64,000 nucleotides of DNA, from NCBI RefSeq assembly GCF_002846415.1, contig NZ_PJMX01000001.1, forward strand, positions 5,332,001 to 5,396,000, written 5' to 3'. This document shows positions 15,878-23,090 of this stretch, piece by piece. Both the position numbers and the translations under genes were made by a program. The stretch's first letter is position 1, and every line of letters starts with the position of its first letter. This stretch comes from Streptomyces sp. TLI_146 (GTDB taxonomy: Bacteria > Actinomycetota > Actinomycetes > Streptomycetales > Streptomycetaceae). The notes under the pieces were generated by a model. It was given only the letters and a program-made list of their open reading frames with translations. It did no database searches and was not told the DNA's origin.

Positions 15878-16366
15878 TCAGCGGTAGTTCACGAACTGCA
15901 GCGCGAAGTCGAAGTCCTTGCCCTTGAGCAGGGCCTGAACGGCCTGGAGGTCGTCGCGGCTCTTGGAGGAGACCCGCAGCTCTTCGCCCTGCACCTGCGC
16001 CTTGACGCCCTTGGGGCCCTCGTCGCGGATGACCTTGGCGACCTTCTTGGCGTTCTCCTGCGAGATGCCCTCCTCGATGGAGGCGAAGATCTTGTACTCC
16101 TTGCCGGAGAGCTGCGGCTCGCCGGCGTCCAGCGCCTTGAGCGAGATCCCGCGCTTGACCAGCTTGGTCTGGAAGACGTCGAGGATCGCGTTGACGCGGT
16201 CCTCGGAGTTGGCCTCCATCAGGATCTTCTCGCCGGACCAAGAGATCGACGCGCCCACGTTCTTGAAGTCGTAGCGCTGCGAGATCTCCTTCGCCGCCTG
16301 GTTGAGGGCGTTGTCGACCTCCTGCCGCTCGACCTTCGAGACGATGTCGAAACTGGAGTCGGCCAT
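15878..16366 (-). CDS. yajQ: YajQ-family (DUF520) nucleotide-binding protein
   Basis: 162 aa, matching the family length and ends (ADSSFDIVSKVERQEVDNALNQ to KDFDFALQFVNYR). It has two ferredoxin-like domains. Some members bind cyclic di-GMP or RNA; the role in Streptomyces is not known to me. ATG at 16366 preceded by AGGAGCCACAGG. It is transcribed away from tRNA-Tyr. Confidence 0.92.
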   Translation of the reverse strand: MADSSFDIVSKVERQEVDNALNQAAKEISQRYDFKNVGASISWSGEKILMEANSEDRVNAILDVFQTKLVKRGISLKALDAGEPQLSGKEYKIFASIEEGISQENAKKVAKVIRDEGPKGVKAQVQGEELRVSSKSRDDLQAVQALLKGKDFDFALQFVNYR

Positions 16367-16558
16367 GTCCTGTGGCTCCTTGGATCGGGTGCGTGGGGGT
16401 ACGGCCTGGCTGCCGAACCGCTTCCCCAAAGCCTAGCCACCCGCGCCCCCGCGAAGCGCTGATCAACCGGGTGGCGAAGCACCCCCGGGCATCAGGTATC
16501 GTTTACGTCGTTGCCAGGGAGCACCGCGCAAGCGGGACCTCCACCGGCGACATCCCAT

Positions 16559-16640
16559 GGCGGTGTGCCCGAGTGGCCAATGGGAGCGGACTGTAAATCC
16601 GTCGGCTTAGCCTACCCAGGTTCGAATCCTGGCGCCGCCA
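16559..16640 (+). tRNA. tRNA-Tyr (GTA)
   Basis: 82 nt, class II with a long variable arm. Acceptor GGCGGTG pairs with CGCCGCC, discriminator A at 16640, no encoded CCA. Anticodon GTA at 16593-16595 in loop CTGTAAA; T arm CCAGG-TTCGAAT-CCTGG. A decayed copy of its 3' half lies 3.1 kb downstream, so this gene is the intact end of an integrated element. tRNA-Tyr is the known attachment site of the Streptomyces element SLP1. Confidence 0.97.
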
Positions 16641-16645
16641 CGCGA
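16626..16645 (+). repeat. Attachment-site-like direct repeat, tRNA-Tyr end
   Basis: This 20-base block at the 3' end of tRNA-Tyr and the five bases after it is identical to 19738-19757. Weaker similarity extends over 16585-16700 against 19697-19811. It is consistent with attL/attR left by site-specific integration into the tRNA 3' end. Confidence 0.75.
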
Positions 16646-16650
16646 TGTGA

Positions 16651-16690
16651 GACCCCTGTTGATCTGCGGAAACGTAGATCGGCGGGGGTC
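16651..16690 (+). terminator. tRNA-Tyr terminator hairpin
   Basis: GACCCC ... GGGGTC closes a 40-base hairpin with an inner GATCT/AGATC stem and a GAAA loop, ten bases after tRNA-Tyr and followed by TTCTCGTTGT. A degraded version of the same structure follows the tRNA remnant near 19763-19801, so the terminator was duplicated along with the tRNA end. Confidence 0.7.
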
Positions 16691-16897
16691 TTCTCGTTGT
16701 GCCGGAGCGATCTTTCGAGCGGAATCGAAAGTGGGTGGCCTGTCTCACAGTGGGTCGCATGGATCCGGGGCTGACCAGGGTGTGCGGGCCACGCGAGCGG
16801 TAAGCCCCTGGCGGGGGCACGCCGCGGCTGGGGTGGTCGATCCACCGCTTTACCCACCTCCCCGGGGCGGGACCCGCGCCGAGTAAGACCAGGGGGC

Positions 16898-17110
16898 CAC
16901 TCGGACACAGCGGGATTTGGGGTCGGCGATCACACGGCGGCCGGTGTTCAACTCGGGAGCCGCCCGTCGGACCCGGACGGATCCGGTGTCGAGGTCGATG
17001 TCGGCGCGACGCGGCTCGGCCAACCCCTCGGGGCTCATGGAGGCGAAGGCGCTCAGCAGCACCATCCGTCGCCAGCGGACACCTATGGCCGCGGCGAATT
17101 GCGGAGACCT
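16898..17110 (-). pseudogene. Tyrosine recombinase (integrase) remnant
   Basis: About 70 codons match the middle of the catalytic domain of actinobacterial phage/ICE integrases: a helix reading MVLLSAFASM, then AEPRRADIDLDTGSVRVRRA and a DPKS motif. In working enzymes the region after the helix is usually LRxGEL with the first catalytic arginine; here it reads MSPEGL, so the arginine is lost. The rest of the domain, including HxxR and the catalytic Tyr, is absent. The position next to tRNA-Tyr is where an integrase normally sits. Confidence 0.6.
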
Positions 17111-17359
17111 GTTCGATGCTGGCGACTGACCGCTGGTCGGGAATCGCCCGGCCTCGGCATTGGGCACCAACCCCAACTTTCTTTCGGGCAAGCAGAGGGG
17201 CGGCGGCTGGGCCGACCAGATATAGGGGCGGGCCCGTACGGCCGACCCCGAACGTTCGAAGGTCTTATCCACCGCCTTCGCTCTCCAGGGCTAGCGAGGC
17301 CCCCTGGAACGCCGAGCATCGGGGCCCTCTGTCATTCACCGTCTGCCCCGGGGCAGCCC

Positions 17360-18571
17360 CTATGTCCCGGAGGGATCCCCGAGGGAGCGTCCGGCATTGT
17401 CGATGAGTTCCTTGTATGTGATGACCTCAACACGGTTCACGTGCGTGTTGAACGTCCGCAACGCTTCGTTGATCTCCCGCTCTGGCACGCTCGGCTGGAC
17501 AGCTGGATGGCCGATCAGGACGATGGCGCTCGCCCGGCGTGTCTCGATGCCAAATTCTTCGAAGATCTGCTGTCGGTTCTCATCCAGCCCGACAAGGTAG
17601 TTAACCGCTTGCCCGACGGCATCGTGCACTGCCGCAGTGGGTACCCAGGCTCCGCGATGTCGCTTCACTAGAGGCCCCTGCATACTGACGGCCCGCTTCA
17701 ACTCGACGATGTGAAGGCTTCCATCCCCGCGGATCAGAGGAATGTCGACCTCGTCACCGGACACCAGCCTGCGCTGGGCAGCTTCCCCAACGTATCGCCC
17801 ACCAAAGATCCAGTGCTGTCCCTCCAACGCCTTTTGCAGATCCAGCTCGGTGGCTGTTCTGTCCTCCGCCACTTCGCGCAGGCTGGCCAGCCGGGCCGAG
17901 CGCTGCTGCAACTGGGCCGCCCGGAGGATCATCTGGCCATTCGGGTCGGCGGCCAGGAGAGCCCACGCCTCTGGCGACGCGGCAATCCGCTGAGCAGCTT
18001 CCTCTGAGTCTTCGATGTCGACCCGTTCCCGAAGCACACGTTCCAGCCACACCATCCTCTCCGCTCGGCCGCGGAAGAGGGAGTAGCGCCCTGGCCGGCC
18101 TTCCGGCGCTACGAGGTACCGCGCGTCATGGCTGAGTGAGTCAATATGCGCCAACAGATCACGCACACCTGCACCGGGATGCAGCTCCATGAACTCGCGA
18201 CCCGCCTCGGCGACGTACTTGAAGTTGATCTCAAGCGTGCCCGCCACAAACCGCCGAAGATGCTGGTTGCGAAGGCCATCTCGAAAGAGACGGTATCTCT
18301 CGTGAAAATCCGGCTGCAGGATCCGTTCCTCGGCGTAGTCGAGAGAGTCCTGCAGCAGCCGCACAACCTCCCACTCACCAACCGTGGCTGCGTGTCCGCG
18401 CGCCTCTACCAGCAGTTGCACGAGCGCCTTCCCGCCTCTGCGGTGGCCACCTCGTCCAGTTCTCATGTGCTGGATCACAGAGGCGATCGCTCGCTTCACC
18501 TCGTCGTTCGCCGCCTGCTCGTGTACGTACTCGAGCTGCAGATCCAGCGAGAAGTCTGATCTGACACCCAT
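17360..18571 (-). CDS. Shedu-type (DUF4263) nuclease, probable anti-phage protein
   Basis: 403 aa. The C-terminal domain (about 240-400) matches DUF4263/SduA of the single-gene Shedu defence system. It has WIFGGRYVGEA (254-264), the PD-(D/E)xK core with Asp276 in DEVDIPLIRGDGS, Glu290-x-Lys292 in HIVELKRA, and a QxxxY motif (Gln321, Tyr325). The end of the domain reads RASAIVLIGHPA then VEVITYKELID. Residues 1-240 are a helical region I do not recognise; N-terminal domains vary between Shedu types and probably sense the trigger. The ATG at 18571 lacks a clear ribosome site, and the upstream frame is Arg-rich and non-coding in character, so the start is moderately certain. It is the only intact recognised gene of the island. 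Confidence 0.82.
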   Translation of the reverse strand: MGVRSDFSLDLQLEYVHEQAANDEVKRAIASVIQHMRTGRGGHRRGGKALVQLLVEARGHAATVGEWEVVRLLQDSLDYAEERILQPDFHERYRLFRDGLRNQHLRRFVAGTLEINFKYVAEAGREFMELHPGAGVRDLLAHIDSLSHDARYLVAPEGRPGRYSLFRGRAERMVWLERVLRERVDIEDSEEAAQRIAASPEAWALLAADPNGQMILRAAQLQQRSARLASLREVAEDRTATELDLQKALEGQHWIFGGRYVGEAAQRRLVSGDEVDIPLIRGDGSLHIVELKRAVSMQGPLVKRHRGAWVPTAAVHDAVGQAVNYLVGLDENRQQIFEEFGIETRRASAIVLIGHPAVQPSVPEREINEALRTFNTHVNRVEVITYKELIDNAGRSLGDPSGT

Positions 18572-19059
18572 GGGCTGAAGTATGACCGGCAGGTCTGACA
18601 GCGCTCGCGGGCGCCGACCCGTCTCAACCCGACTCGGCCTGGACCCACTTCGACCGCTTGACGGAGAAGAACACCGGCGATGGCGGCGGCAGGACGGACC
18701 ACGGCTCTCCGCCGAGCCCATCGCCGCGGCCGCACGCGCGAGCACACTGCTGCGCCAACGCTTAGCGCACACCGCCGCCTGCTTTTCGACAGTGCACGAG
18801 ACCCTCGGCGAGCAAGTAACGGCTGCTTTTGTCTGCGGAGTTCGGAGAGGGGGAGTTGTGTCTACAGGCCGAAGGCTTCGCCGTTGCGGGTGGCGGTGAT
18901 GCTCAGCCTTTCGGCTGTCGGCCAGGGGCTTCGTCAGGTAGGACTCGGATCCTTCCCGGCCGGCCACGGCCCATCAAACCCGTTCCAGAGCTCCTTGCGC
19001 GGCTGGGGCGTTGGGCTGACTCGGCTTCCCCTTCGACCTCACCGCGTGACGGCCTGCGG
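18572..19059. other. Gap inside the island, probable decayed sequence
   Basis: 488 bases between the Shedu start and the next small ORF. No ORF here has convincing codon bias. A plus-strand frame at about 18710-18830 reads as a helical peptide (AEPIAAAARASTLLRQRLAHTAAC), perhaps a fragment of an accessory-element protein, but it has no start or family match that I know. The Shedu promoter should lie here; I see no strong -35/-10 pair. Confidence 0.35.
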
Positions 19060-19314
19060 CTAGTGCTTTTCTTTGGAGTACGTGATGACGTACGCGACCG
19101 CCAGCGTGACTCCGAGACCGCCGATCGCCGCCAGTGCGAGCACCTCGAGCACTGATCCACCCTCGGCTACTCCTCTGATGGCGCCGACGATCCCGACGAC
19201 TGCGGCACCGATGCCCAGGAGGAATGACCGGTGGTCTCTGGGGCACCACGGCCACCGTCGTGGCTTTCGCTTCCGCGGGGGTCGAGGGGAGCCCGCCGCG
19301 CGTGCGTGTGTCAC
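19060..19314 (-). CDS. Small two-helix membrane protein, unknown
   Basis: 84 aa. A basic N-terminus (about 1-28) precedes two hydrophobic segments, FLLGIGAAVVGIVGAI and LEVLALAAIGGLGVTLAVAYVI, and a charged YSKEKH end. The GTG start overlaps the stop of the preceding ORF as GTGA, which suggests coupled translation. The function is unknown. Its position after a possible toxin-like C-terminus would fit an immunity protein, but that is speculation. Confidence 0.5.
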   Translation of the reverse strand: MTHARAAGSPRPPRKRKPRRWPWCPRDHRSFLLGIGAAVVGIVGAIRGVAEGGSVLEVLALAAIGGLGVTLAVAYVITYSKEKH

Positions 19315-19619
19315 TTGTACTTCACCGAACCTGGTGCTCCGGGGGCGACCACTTTGGTGTCGCCAGGCTGCTTGTTTTCGCCCGGTGGCGTGTAGTGGAA
19401 GTCGATTCCGGTGGCGACGACTGCCACGGGAGCCCCGAAGATCTTCCCGCCGAATCTTCCCAGGGCGTTGACAGGCGATGGCTTTCGGTGCAGGCCTCCG
19501 CCGCCGATGTTATTTTCCAGCCCTTTGCTGACGAGGCCCCCCGGACCAGGACGGTGCACCTCCCAGGAAGCCGGCCCATGCCTTTCCCCACTCTCCGCGA
19601 AGCACAAGATCCGGGCCAT
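19311..19619 (-). CDS. Unknown protein, possibly the 3' remnant of a larger gene
   Basis: 102 aa from the most upstream ATG; residues from about 30 onward look most protein-like (GLENNIGGGGLHRK, then ALGRFGGKIFGAPVAVVATG and FHYTPPGENKQPGD). I recognise no family. The first 25 residues read like non-coding sequence, so it may be the 3' end of a gene cut off by the island boundary. It is coupled to the downstream membrane protein by GTGA. Confidence 0.35.
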   Translation of the reverse strand: MARILCFAESGERHGPASWEVHRPGPGGLVSKGLENNIGGGGLHRKPSPVNALGRFGGKIFGAPVAVVATGIDFHYTPPGENKQPGDTKVVAPGAPGSVKYK

Positions 19620-19696
19620 GTGCGGCCACGGCGGTGCGTCTCGTGGGAGTTCGGGGCTTGGTTGCGGCTCGGGGAACCTGAGTGGACTGTCGCAAC

Positions 19697-19752
19697 AGCG
19701 GACCGTGAATCCGTCGCCTTAGCCCGCCCAGGTTCGGATCCTGGCGCCGCCA
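19697..19752 (+). pseudogene. Decayed 3' half of tRNA-Tyr
   Basis: 56 bases align with 16585-16640 of tRNA-Tyr with about seven substitutions, mostly transitions. The anticodon triplet has become GTG, and the T arm and acceptor 3' strand are preserved. The 5' acceptor and D arm are absent, so it cannot form a tRNA. It marks the far end of the integrated element. Confidence 0.8.
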
Positions 19753-19757
19753 CGCGA
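19738..19757 (+). repeat. Attachment-site-like direct repeat, distal end
   Basis: Identical over 20 bases to 16626-16645. It lies at the end of the tRNA-Tyr remnant and forms the right boundary of the island. The similarity continues, more weakly, to 19811 and includes the shared TCTCGTTGT that follows the tRNA terminator. Confidence 0.75.
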
Positions 19758-19833
19758 CGCAAGAGTCCCTTGAACGGCTGAAACGCAGACCAGCGGGGAT
19801 CCTCTCGTTGTCTGGCCGGGGGTTCCAACCCCT

Positions 19834-20490
19834 TCAGTTCCCCGCCACCCCCTTCACCGCCACAGTCACCGGTACCGACCCGCTGATCGCCTCCAGGGTC
19901 AGGCCCGTCGTGGCGGGGGTGTCGATGAGTTCGGCCAGGAGGGCGGCTACGTCGTCTCGGGGGATGGGGCCGCGGCCCGTCGACGCGGCCAGGGTGATCA
20001 GGCCCGTGCCGGCGTCGTTCGTGAGCATTCCGGGGCGCAGGATCGTCCAGTCCAGGCCCGGGCGGGCCCGTACCGCCTCGTCGGCCGAGCCCTTGGCGCG
20101 CAGATACGCGTCGAAGACCTCGTCGCCCTCGTGGCGCGGGTCCGCGCCCATCGAGGAGACGACCAGGTAGCGGCGTACGCCCGCCCGCTCCGCCGCGTCC
20201 GCGAACAGGACCGCCGCCGCCCGGTCCACCGTCTCCTTGCGGGCCGCGTCGCTGCCCGGGCCCGCGCCCGCCGCGAAGACCGCCGCGTCGGCGCCCTCCA
20301 GGACGGCCGCGACCTCGTCCACGGACGCCGACTCCAGGTCGAGTACGACGGGCTCGGCGCCCGCCGTCCGCAGGTCGTCCGCCTGTTCCGGCTTGCGGAT
20401 GATGCCCGCGACCTCGTCCCCGCGCGCCGACAGCAGCCGTTCGAGCCGCAGCGCGATCTGACCATGGCCTCCTGCGATGACAATGCGCAT
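19834..20490 (-). CDS. NAD(P)H-binding SDR-like protein
   Basis: 218 aa. The N-terminal glycine-rich nucleotide motif reads IAGGHGQIALRLERLL, followed by an acidic strand end (VVLDLES) and a central SSMGA motif; the chain ends without a catalytic YxxxK. This fits the atypical SDR group (NAD(P)H-binding, NmrA/BVR-B-like). The substrate is unknown. ATG at 20490. It is the first gene after the island, on the minus strand like the next gene. Confidence 0.85.
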   Translation of the reverse strand: MRIVIAGGHGQIALRLERLLSARGDEVAGIIRKPEQADDLRTAGAEPVVLDLESASVDEVAAVLEGADAAVFAAGAGPGSDAARKETVDRAAAVLFADAAERAGVRRYLVVSSMGADPRHEGDEVFDAYLRAKGSADEAVRARPGLDWTILRPGMLTNDAGTGLITLAASTGRGPIPRDDVAALLAELIDTPATTGLTLEAISGSVPVTVAVKGVAGN

Positions 20491-20648
20491 GCTCACGACC
20501 GTACGCCGGTGCGCCGCCCGGCGCGTCCCCGCGAATCCCTTCGGGTGCCGCAGCCCCGCGCGGGCCTTACGCCGACTCTGTGCCTGTCGCGCGTGCTCGC
20601 CCCGCGCCGCCCTCGCCCCGAGCGCCCCCCCCCGCAGACAACCCCCCC

Positions 20649-21917
20649 TCACCCCCCAGAATCCGCCCGCCCCTGCCGCGGCAGATCCAGCGCCACCGCC
20701 GCCGCCGAGTCGCAGTACTCCCGTACCGCGCTCGTCCGGGCCACCACCCGGCCGCGGTGGATCACGATGCGGCTGTACGCGAGGGACAGGACGCCCGCGA
20801 TGCGTTCGCCGCGGACTGCCAGGAGTTCTGCCGGGAAGCCCGCCTCCACGCGGACCTCGGGCAGGCCCATCGCCTCCCGGGCGGCCGTGCTCACCGCGGC
20901 GTACGCGTCCTCGGGGTGCAGGCCCGCCTGGGAGGCGAGGAGGTACGCGGCCTCCAACGGGTCGCCCCGGCCCACCGGGTTGGCGAGGTCGCGCAGCGCG
21001 CCGCCGCCCGCCGCCACGCGTACGCCCGCGGCCTTCAGCAGCCGTACGGGCGGCATGCCCTGACGGGCCGTTCCCTGACGTTCCGTCATGCCGCAGCCGC
21101 CCTGCGGCAGGCAGACCACCGCGACGCCCGCCGCCGCGAGCTGGTCCGCCGCCCGCGCGGCCGCCTCGTGCGGCAGCCGGGAAAGGCCCGCGCAGGGGCC
21201 GATCGCCACGCCCGGGCGCAGCCCGGCGGTCATCGCCGCGAGCCGGGCCAGACGCGCCGGATCGTCACCGTCCGTATGCAGATCGACCGCGCAGCCGTGC
21301 TCGGCGGCGACCTCCAGGACCGCCTCCGTGTACCCCGCCGGGTCCGGGTCGAGGTCGGGGCAGCCGCCGACCACCGACGCGCCCATCTTCACCGCGTCCC
21401 GCAGCATCGCGAGCCCGTCCGCGCCCGCCGCGCCGGTCAGCAGCCGGGGCACCGCCACCACGTTCAGCTCGGCGAGCCCGCGCAGCGAGCGGCGGGTCCG
21501 CAGGGCCGCCTCCAGCGGCTCCAGACCCCGTACGTCGTCGATCCGCACATGCGAGCGCAGCGCGGTCGCGCCGTGGCCGAGCTGGAGCAGGGCGGCCTCG
21601 GTGGCGCGGCGCTGGACGTCCTCCGCCGCGTACGAGACCGGGCCCTCGGGGCCGAACGCGGTCAGCGCGGTGTCGCTGTGCGCGTGCGGCTCGGCGGGCG
21701 CCGGGAGCAGCAGGAAGCCGTTCAGGTCGACCTTGGAGAAGTGCGCGGCGAGGCTGCCCGCGGTCCCGACGGCCTCGATGCGGCCGCCGCCGAGCCGGAC
21801 GTCCACGGTCCGGCCGTCGGCGAGCCGGGCGCCGGACAGCAGGAGCGTGGTGGCGGCCTCGGCGGGGCCGTCCCCGGTGCCGGGGGAGTGGGCCGGCTGC
21901 GAGTGGCTGTCGGACAT
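20649..21917 (-). CDS. Amidohydrolase-family protein, cytosine deaminase-like, altered metal site
   Basis: 422 aa. The N-terminal small beta domain and TIM barrel fit cytosine-deaminase-like amidohydrolases. The HxH pair is His78/His80 (EPHAHSD) and a third metal His is His214 (DLHTDGD). The usual Asp after strand 8 (as in GxDxxRD) reads GGGALRD here, so the metal/catalytic aspartate seems replaced by Gly. It may have altered activity or be non-catalytic. Substrate unknown. Confidence 0.82.
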   Translation of the reverse strand: MSDSHSQPAHSPGTGDGPAEAATTLLLSGARLADGRTVDVRLGGGRIEAVGTAGSLAAHFSKVDLNGFLLLPAPAEPHAHSDTALTAFGPEGPVSYAAEDVQRRATEAALLQLGHGATALRSHVRIDDVRGLEPLEAALRTRRSLRGLAELNVVAVPRLLTGAAGADGLAMLRDAVKMGASVVGGCPDLDPDPAGYTEAVLEVAAEHGCAVDLHTDGDDPARLARLAAMTAGLRPGVAIGPCAGLSRLPHEAAARAADQLAAAGVAVVCLPQGGCGMTERQGTARQGMPPVRLLKAAGVRVAAGGGALRDLANPVGRGDPLEAAYLLASQAGLHPEDAYAAVSTAAREAMGLPEVRVEAGFPAELLAVRGERIAGVLSLAYSRIVIHRGRVVARTSAVREYCDSAAAVALDLPRQGRADSGG

Positions 21918-22468
21918 CGCGCTCCAGGTGGTTCCAGGTGGTCCTCGGGGCCCCGCAGGGCCTTCAGGGCAAGATCACGCAGCGTGACCCGAGCCTAGGG
22001 CCTGCCCGGCGGATCCTGTCGGCACGCGGGCGCCTGTCACACCCGTCTGCCGCGTCGCCGCCGGTTGCCGGGGCTCCGCCACGCCGCCCTCCTCCGCCTT
22101 GCGGCCGGACCCGCCGGACCCGCCGACCCGCCAGACCCGCCGACCCGCCAGACCGGCGGCCCCCGCTCACCAGCACCGAAGCGGCGCCCGGGGCCGAGGC
22201 CGACCAGATCCACCGGACAGACCCTAGGGGCGCACCCGGCGCGCATCGAGGAGGAGCGCAATAGTCGTACCGGTGTGGCCACGAGTGGCGTACGGGACGG
22301 CTGGGGCGGAGCGGGCGGGAGCGGTCCGTCGTCGGGTCCCACGCGCCTCCCGACCCCCGTCAGTCCCCTGCGGGAGCCGTCCCGCGACGGCCCTCCGAGG
22401 GCTCCGCGGCGGCCCGGCGAAACGGATTTGGGCGATCGGCGGCCGACCGTGTAATGTCTTCATCGCTC
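21918..22468. other. Gene-free region before the tRNA-Thr/tRNA-Met pair
   Basis: 551 bases. The minus-strand amidohydrolase promoter should lie near 21920-22000. At 22107-22156 there is an irregular tandem array of an 8-9-base GACCCGCC(A/G) unit. No ORF here has family similarity or convincing codon use. The right end carries the tRNA promoter. Confidence 0.5.
22428..22457 (+). promoter_or_regulatory. Promoter of tRNA-Thr/tRNA-Met/rpmG unit
   Basis: TTGGGC (22428-22433), 18 bases, TAATGT (22452-22457). The predicted +1 falls about five bases before the mature tRNA-Thr end, as expected for a stable-RNA promoter. Confidence 0.55.
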
Positions 22469-22541
22469 GCCCCAATAGCTCAGTCGGTAGAGCGTCTCCA
22501 TGGTAAGGAGAAGGTCTACGGTTCGATTCCGTATTGGGGCT
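22469..22541 (+). tRNA. tRNA-Thr (GGT)
   Basis: 73 nt cloverleaf. Acceptor GCCCCAA/TTGGGGC, discriminator T, no encoded CCA. D arm GCTC/GAGC, anticodon stem TCTCC/GGAGA with loop ATGGTAA (anticodon GGT at 22502-22504), T arm ACGG-TTCGATT-CCGT. Followed 44 bases later by tRNA-Met. Confidence 0.95.
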
Positions 22542-22585
22542 CTGGTGAGAGGGTCCCCGCCCACAAGCGGGGACCGGATCATCAA

Positions 22586-22658
22586 AGCGGTGTAGCTCAG
22601 TCGGTAGAGCAAGCGGCTCATAATCGCTGTGTCACCGGTTCAAGTCCGGTCACCGCTA
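22586..22658 (+). tRNA. tRNA-Met (CAT), elongator type
   Basis: 73 nt. Acceptor AGCGGTG/CACCGCT, fully paired at the first base pair (A-T), which argues for the elongator rather than the initiator. Anticodon CAT at 22619-22621 in loop CTCATAA; T arm CCGG-TTCAAGT-CCGG. No encoded CCA. Confidence 0.94.
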
Positions 22659-22672
22659 CTCCAAGTAGCAAC

Positions 22673-22714
22673 AGTAGCCGATTGTGGGGTCGGTCTCCCG
22701 ATCGGCTACTCTTT
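22673..22714 (+). terminator. Terminator after tRNA-Met
   Basis: A perfect 10-bp stem, AGTAGCCGAT (22673-22682) with ATCGGCTACT (22701-22710), is followed by CTTTT. It separates the tRNA transcript from rpmG, or allows partial read-through, since rpmG starts 42 bases later with little room for a promoter. Confidence 0.7.
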
Positions 22715-22755
22715 TATGCGTTCATCCGTCTATCCGTCCGTCAAGGAGCACTCAC

Positions 22756-22920
22756 GTGGCTGCCACCGACGTCCGCCCGAAGATCACGCTGGCCTGCGTG
22801 GAGTGCAAGGAGCGGAACTACATCACCAAGAAGAACCGGCGTAACAACCCGGACCGACTGGAGATGAAGAAGCACTGCCCGCGCTGCAACTCGCACACCG
22901 CGCACCGCGAGACCCGCTAA
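22756..22920 (+). CDS. rpmG: 50S ribosomal protein L33, zinc-binding (C+) form
   Basis: 54 aa. Four cysteines in two CxxC pairs (CVEC and CPRC) mark the zinc-binding form of L33; Streptomyces usually has a second, zinc-free copy expressed under zinc starvation. GTG at 22756 with AAGGAG upstream. The order rpmG-hadA-hadB-trpT-secE-nusG is conserved in Mycobacterium. Confidence 0.95.
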
Positions 22921-22945
22921 TCACGGGTTTAGCACTCAGGCTCGT

Positions 22946-22984
22946 ACGAGAGGCCGTTCCCTGTCATGGGGGGCGGCCTCTCGT
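22946..22984 (+). terminator. Terminator after rpmG
   Basis: An 11-bp perfect stem, ACGAGAGGCCG (22946-22956) with CGGCCTCTCGT (22974-22984), with a 17-base loop and no T-run, as is common in Streptomyces. Confidence 0.6.
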
Positions 22985-23074
22985 CGTATCCCGTTTCGTC
23001 GTACCCCGTTCCGCAGGTCACCAGGCCCGCAGGTCACCTGGCCCGCGGATCGCCCAGTCCGTAGATCACCAAGC
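22981..23074 (+). repeat. Two back-to-back tandem arrays in front of hadA
   Basis: 22981-23010 is two copies of a 15-base unit (TCGTCGTATCCCGTT, one mismatch). 23011-23074 is four copies of a 16-base unit (CCGCAGGTCACCAGGC and variants: the second differs at one base, the third and fourth are more diverged). The array ends directly at the AGGAGG ribosome site of hadA. The whole 94-base leader is therefore repeat DNA. Confidence 0.85.
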
Positions 23075-23090
23075 AGGAGGTTGCGAGCCC

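Larger units (their letters stand above)
16626..19757. mobile_element. Decayed integrative element in tRNA-Tyr carrying a Shedu defence gene
   Basis: A 3.1-kb segment bounded by the 3' half of tRNA-Tyr and a diverged copy of it. Contents, left to right: tRNA terminator, a tyrosine-recombinase fragment, an intact DUF4263 (Shedu) gene, a 490-base gap and two small coupled ORFs, all on the minus strand. Codon third positions are visibly less G/C-biased than in flanking genes. No excisionase, replication or transfer gene remains, so it is probably immobile. Known SLP1-type elements use the same tRNA in Streptomyces. Confidence 0.7.

Noticed and set aside
19697..19752. Second tRNA-Tyr gene
   Set aside because: Only the 3' half is present and the anticodon is altered, so it cannot fold as a tRNA.
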